In this document: in pieces, positions 6,915-8,805 of the stretch
Layout of the letters: each line of letters starts with the position of its first letter
How positions within the stretch are numbered: the stretch's first letter is position 1
Source: Deltaproteobacteria bacterium
GTDB lineage: Bacteria > Desulfobacterota > Desulfobacteria > Desulfobacterales > JAFDDL01
DNA length: 8,805 nt
Assembly (NCBI GenBank): GCA_019310865.1
Contig: JAFDDL010000473.1
Coordinates: forward strand, 1 to 8,805
Direction: 5' to 3'
Program-made: the position numbers and the translations under genes
Notes under the pieces: model-generated
Database searches by the model: none
Told to the model about the DNA's origin: nothing
Seen by the model: the letters and a program-made list of their open reading frames with translations, nothing else

Positions 6915-7928
6915 TCAAGCAGGCGCCCGTCTCTTTGTCGTATCCACACCCAGAAGACCGGCAAGGTTCCCTCCAAAAATCTTTTTGCGATCATCATCGG
7001 TAAGAGCCGGATATCCATACCCCTCCTGCATATCCTGTGGGAATTGGAAGCTCCTCATACCCTCTACACTCATTTTAAACTGAAAACCCATTCCCGCATA
7101 ATCAGTCCCCCAGATAATTCTATCCACTCCAACAAAGCGGATCGCTTCCCCCAGTATCTTGGCAAATTTGCGGGGCGCGGATAAAGCCCAGGGTATCAGC
7201 ACACTCAGGCAGAGGTATACATTGGAATGCCCCATTGCCACCATGTTGAGATCGTCACAGTAAGGATAACCCATGTGGAAAGCCACCAGCTTCAATTCCG
7301 GAAAGTCTCTGGCCACATCATCCAGCTGGATAGGAAGGGAGTACTTGCTCTTACCAGGCGGCACCCAGGAAAATCCAGTATGAATGTCCAACACAATATC
7401 CAACTCCTGTGCCTTCTTGTAAAATGGCCAGATATCAGGGTCGTTCATGTATGTGTCCTCTGGTGGATAAAACTTGAATATTTTGGCTCCCTTTTCTTTG
7501 ACCCAGTACTCCAGCTCCCAGATGGTGTTCTTCACTCCCTTGTGCTTGATGGGCGAAAGGTTGGGCTGGTATAAAAACCGGTCCGGATGCTTCTCTACCA
7601 CTTTGGCCATGTCACCGTTGGAGCACCACCGACCCGTATATCCTGTGGTGTCCATCATGGATTCCGGAAGGAGACATGCTATATCAACACCATACTTGTC
7701 CATGGGTGCCAGAATCCCTTCAGGATCCGAGTTTTTTTCCATCTCATGAGGCTCCAGGCCCTCCATGATCTTGGGCGGCATACCGGTTTCAAACGCCCGC
7801 TTGCAGCCCTCTAAGGCTTTCAACCACATCTGCACTCCAGGAAAATGGATGAAGGGCTCAATATTTCCCATAAGATGACACTCAGGTTCGATCTTGAAAT
7901 AGCCGTCCTTCTTGAATTCACTTGTCAT
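6915..7928 (-). CDS. Amidohydrolase-2 family metal-dependent TIM-barrel protein (hydrolase, hydratase or decarboxylase)
   Basis: A 337-residue protein with the metal-ligand pattern of the amidohydrolase-2 group (ACMSD, gamma-resorcylate decarboxylase and relatives). The strand-1 motif is Glu16-x-His18 (ECH) rather than the classical HxH; the other expected ligands are His183 (DIHTGFSW), His218 (AFHMGYPY) and Asp276 (IIWGTDYAG). The C-terminal KKIFGGNLAGLLG helix is also typical. ExH-type members include nonoxidative decarboxylases and lyases, so 'hydrolase' should not be assumed. The protein has no signal peptide and is probably cytoplasmic. It precedes the acyl-CoA ligase, with the stop codon about 20 bases before the preferred ligase ATG, so it probably acts in the same pathway, either before activation or on a ring-derived intermediate. 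A good AAGGAG (7936-7941) lies 7 bases before the ATG. Confidence 0.85.
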   Translation of the reverse strand: MTSEFKKDGYFKIEPECHLMGNIEPFIHFPGVQMWLKALEGCKRAFETGMPPKIMEGLEPHEMEKNSDPEGILAPMDKYGVDIACLLPESMMDTTGYTGRWCSNGDMAKVVEKHPDRFLYQPNLSPIKHKGVKNTIWELEYWVKEKGAKIFKFYPPEDTYMNDPDIWPFYKKAQELDIVLDIHTGFSWVPPGKSKYSLPIQLDDVARDFPELKLVAFHMGYPYCDDLNMVAMGHSNVYLCLSVLIPWALSAPRKFAKILGEAIRFVGVDRIIWGTDYAGMGFQFKMSVEGMRSFQFPQDMQEGYGYPALTDDDRKKIFGGNLAGLLGVDTTKRRAPA

Positions 7929-8021
7929 GGGGTCACTCCTTATCCTCTCCTCTGTTAAGAATTTCGTTTTTGTGCACTCATTTCCGGCGGAGACTTCTCC
8001 CGTCGAACCGAAGCCGAAGCG

Positions 8022-8279
8022 TCACGACGGTTCTCTCTTTAAGAGTATCTCCACATAAGGCGACATGCCCCGAAGCTGCGCACCTTTGTCCACAAACGTT
8101 TTAAGCAATTGGACACCCTCGGAGTCCGCCCACCGCAAATTCGAGAGGTCGAGGGCGATGGGCAATCCCGCTGCCCGGCACTCCCTTTCAAGTTCGAGAA
8201 CGCCACCCCCTGCAAGCTGTCCAGCGATTTGGATAACGTTCATCTGTCCGTCTTTTGTGGTTGTGATCCGCAGTCTCAT
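8022..8279 (-). CDS. Small STAS-domain protein (anti-sigma-factor-antagonist-like)
   Basis: An 85-residue single-domain protein. A strand-turn-strand start (LRITTTKDGQMNVIQIAGQL) is followed by a helix rich in Glu/Arg and then ALDLSNLRWADSEGVQLLKTF at about 42-62. The DLSNL-x3-DSEG-x2-LL pattern is the STAS core; Ser53 in DSEG is at the position phosphorylated in SpoIIAA-type antagonists. Such proteins act in partner-switching with kinases or phosphatases, or as small subunits of lipid transporters (MlaB). No anti-sigma factor or transporter gene is visible, but a Ser/Thr kinase-like gene starts divergently next door. The ATG at 8279 is the only upstream start before an in-frame stop, yet it has no Shine-Dalgarno site; the ATG at 8243 is an alternative that would cut off the first strand. 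It lies 93 bases upstream of the amidohydrolase gene and may be the first gene of the operon. Confidence 0.78.
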   Translation of the reverse strand: MRLRITTTKDGQMNVIQIAGQLAGGGVLELERECRAAGLPIALDLSNLRWADSEGVQLLKTFVDKGAQLRGMSPYVEILLKREPS

Positions 8280-8291
8280 GTGTAACGTACT

Positions 8292-8308
8292 TGCAGGTCG
8301 CGTGCCAA
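8292..8308 (-). promoter_or_regulatory. Candidate sigma-54 (-24/-12) promoter for the leftward operon
   Basis: The minus strand reads TTGGCACGCGACCTGCA. Against the consensus TTGGCACGnnnnTTGCW only one specified base differs (C for T at the first T of TTGC), and the invariant GG and GC are at exact spacing. Transcription would start near 8281, just 2 bases before the STAS ATG at 8279. This would make RpoN and an enhancer-binding activator the control of the STAS gene and perhaps the whole catabolic operon. A chance match is possible. Confidence 0.6.
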
Positions 8309-8407
8309 ATTCGCGCCGGTAGCCTTAACATACCCATAATAGGCTAGAATTTAAGAAAAAAACACGATTTGGGGAGGCATGGTGAAGCCGTGGTGATGTA
8401 CGTGAAT

Positions 8408-8421
8408 GGGCGGAATGCCGC
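8408..8421 (+). repeat. Direct repeat copy 1 (14 bases)
   Basis: GGGCGGAATGCCGC occurs here and, identically, at 8515-8528, 107 bases apart. This copy overlaps the left arm of the inverted repeat 8413-8440. It could be a REP-like element or a binding site. Confidence 0.75.
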
Positions 8422-8440
8422 ACCCTAAGGGGTGGCATTC
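8413..8440. repeat. Imperfect inverted repeat (hairpin 1)
   Basis: GAATGCC (8413-8419) pairs with GGCATTC (8434-8440); after a GC bulge, ACCC pairs with GGGT around a TAAG loop, giving an 11-bp interrupted stem. Its centre is about 145 bases upstream of the predicted sigma-54 start, within the usual range of an enhancer-binding-protein site, although a REP-like repeat or an RNA structure would look the same. Confidence 0.65.
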
Positions 8441-8490
8441 AACCCCATGTTGGTGCTGTGACAATGTATTCGAGGATTTATTAAGACGGA

Positions 8491-8510
8491 GGGGCCATGT
8501 CGATGGTCCC
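8491..8510. repeat. Inverted repeat (hairpin 2)
   Basis: GGGGCCAT (8491-8498) pairs with ATGGTCCC (8503-8510) around a GTCG loop: an 8-bp stem with one G-U wobble if read as plus-strand RNA. Confidence 0.6.
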
Positions 8511-8514
8511 GCAC

Positions 8515-8530
8515 GGGCGGAATGCCGCCC
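8515..8530. repeat. Perfect hairpin 3, containing direct repeat copy 2
   Basis: GGGCGG and CCGCCC form a perfect 6-bp GC stem around AATG. Bases 8515-8528 repeat 8408-8421 exactly. On the plus strand only TTTAAT follows and no plus-strand gene lies upstream, so a terminator role is unlikely. Confidence 0.7.
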
Positions 8531-8539
8531 TTTAATAGA

Positions 8540-8568
8540 TTGCCTTCCGATTTCCGATGCGGTATATA
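8540..8568 (+). promoter_or_regulatory. Possible sigma-70 promoter of the kinase-like gene
   Basis: TTGCCT (8540-8545) and TATATA (8563-8568) are separated by 17 bases, each matching 4 of 6 consensus positions. Transcription would start near 8575, giving a leader of about 29 bases to the ATG at 8604. The match is moderate. Confidence 0.4.
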
Positions 8569-8603
8569 GCCTTTCAGATATTGAATTTTGAAAGGATAAA
8601 CGC

Positions 8604-8805
8604 ATGATTGTGCCAGGATACGTCATTGGAGAGGAGATGGGGGGCGGGCCGTTGATCGCCTTGCATCGGGCTCAACGTCGCAGCGATGGCCAGGCTGTCC
8701 TGCTAAAGACTGTGCGGGGCCGGGTGCATGCGGGAACCATAGTTCAGCAGTTAAGGCGTGAGCTCGGGATCAGCCGCCAGCTTAACATCGATGGTGTTAC
8801 CCGGG
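8604..8805 (+). CDS. N-terminus of a Ser/Thr protein kinase-like protein, probably a large multidomain sensor kinase
   Basis: The reading frame from the ATG at 8604 is open for 67 codons to the right edge, so only the first part of the protein is seen. It starts MIVPGYVIGEEMGGGPL, resembling the opening strand and glycine loop of a Hanks-type kinase N-lobe, followed by AVLLK with Lys35 in the position of the ATP-binding lysine and Glu53 (QQLRRELGISRQL) as the possible alpha-C partner. An opening of this type, with the E-x-x-I-x-x-x-L-x-x-x-G-V pattern, is common in very long proteins joining a kinase, an AAA-type ATPase, GAF domains and a histidine kinase; that architecture is inferred, not seen. 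AAAGGA (8591-8596) lies 7 bases before the ATG. The gene is divergent from the STAS gene, a natural signalling neighbour, though partnership is unproven. Confidence 0.75.
   Translation, partial: MIVPGYVIGEEMGGGPLIALHRAQRRSDGQAVLLKTVRGRVHAGTIVQQLRRELGISRQLNIDGVTR

Larger units (their letters stand above)
8280..8603. other. Divergent intergenic region, 324 bases, rich in hairpins
   Basis: This separates the leftward STAS/catabolic operon from the rightward kinase gene. It contains, from left to right, a sigma-54-like promoter facing left (8292-8308), an A-rich run (about 8353-8363), an imperfect inverted repeat (8413-8440), a second hairpin (8491-8510), a third (8515-8530), a sigma-70-like promoter facing right (8540-8568) and the kinase ribosome binding site (8591-8596). 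I see no convincing protein-coding gene in it. Confidence 0.7.

Noticed and set aside
7929..8021. Promoter or terminator between the STAS and amidohydrolase genes
   Set aside because: There is a small GGAG/CTCC dyad but no T-tract, and no convincing -35/-10 or -24/-12 pair; only the amidohydrolase ribosome binding site is clear.
8515..8536. Intrinsic terminator made of the GC hairpin followed by TTTAAT
   Set aside because: The T-run is only three bases and no plus-strand gene lies upstream to be terminated.
8351..8626. Open frame of 91 codons on the minus strand in the divergent region
   Set aside because: Its composition (His/Pro/Ser-rich low-order sequence) resembles no family, it is built over the hairpin repeats, it overlaps the kinase start, and I see no ribosome binding site supporting it.

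Overview
The window looks like a chromosomal stretch of an anaerobic, probably sulfate-reducing or syntrophic member of the Desulfobacterota (former Deltaproteobacteria). This rests on gene content: a CoA-ester catabolic operon built around oxygen-sensitive Fe-S 'old yellow enzyme' (OYE) reductases, next to a large-sensor-kinase type gene. No taxonomic marker is present, so the assignment is an inference.

Layout, in the direction of transcription. Nearly everything is on the minus strand and reads right to left: a small STAS-domain protein (8279-8022), an amidohydrolase-2 family TIM-barrel protein (7928-6915), an AMP-forming acyl-CoA ligase (6894-5347), a 2,4-dienoyl-CoA reductase-like OYE flavoenzyme that is broken by a frame change near its 5' end (5275-3324), a second OYE-type reductase lacking the C-terminal FAD/NAD(P) module (3213-1840), a thiolase-fold protein (1787-603), its DUF35 Zn-ribbon/OB-fold partner (606-193), and the first 54 codons of an enoyl-CoA hydratase/isomerase (164 to beyond the left edge). 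Gaps are short (4-base overlaps to 110 bases), consistent with one operon. On the plus strand, a divergent gene starts at 8604 and runs off the right edge; its first 67 codons look like the N-lobe of a Ser/Thr protein kinase.

How the genes could work together: the ligase activates a carboxylic acid to its CoA thioester, the OYE-type enzymes reduce conjugated double bonds (or a dearomatised ring) in the CoA ester, the hydratase hydrates an enoyl-CoA, and the thiolase/DUF35 pair cleaves a C-C bond. The amidohydrolase could hydrolyse, hydrate or decarboxylate an intermediate. The set resembles bile-acid-inducible (bai) or anaerobic aromatic/alicyclic acid clusters in enzyme types but matches no pathway I can name; the substrate is unknown.

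Regulation: the 324-base divergent intergenic region (8280-8603) holds a near-consensus sigma-54 promoter pointing into the operon, a plausible sigma-70 promoter for the kinase gene, and three closely spaced hairpins with a 14-base direct repeat. The points most worth checking are the sigma-54 site with its nearly zero-length leader, the OYE lesion (apparently a short deletion, not a simple one-base slip), the truncated and insertion-bearing second OYE, and the thiolase-fold protein whose usual nucleophilic cysteine seems to be displaced or missing.
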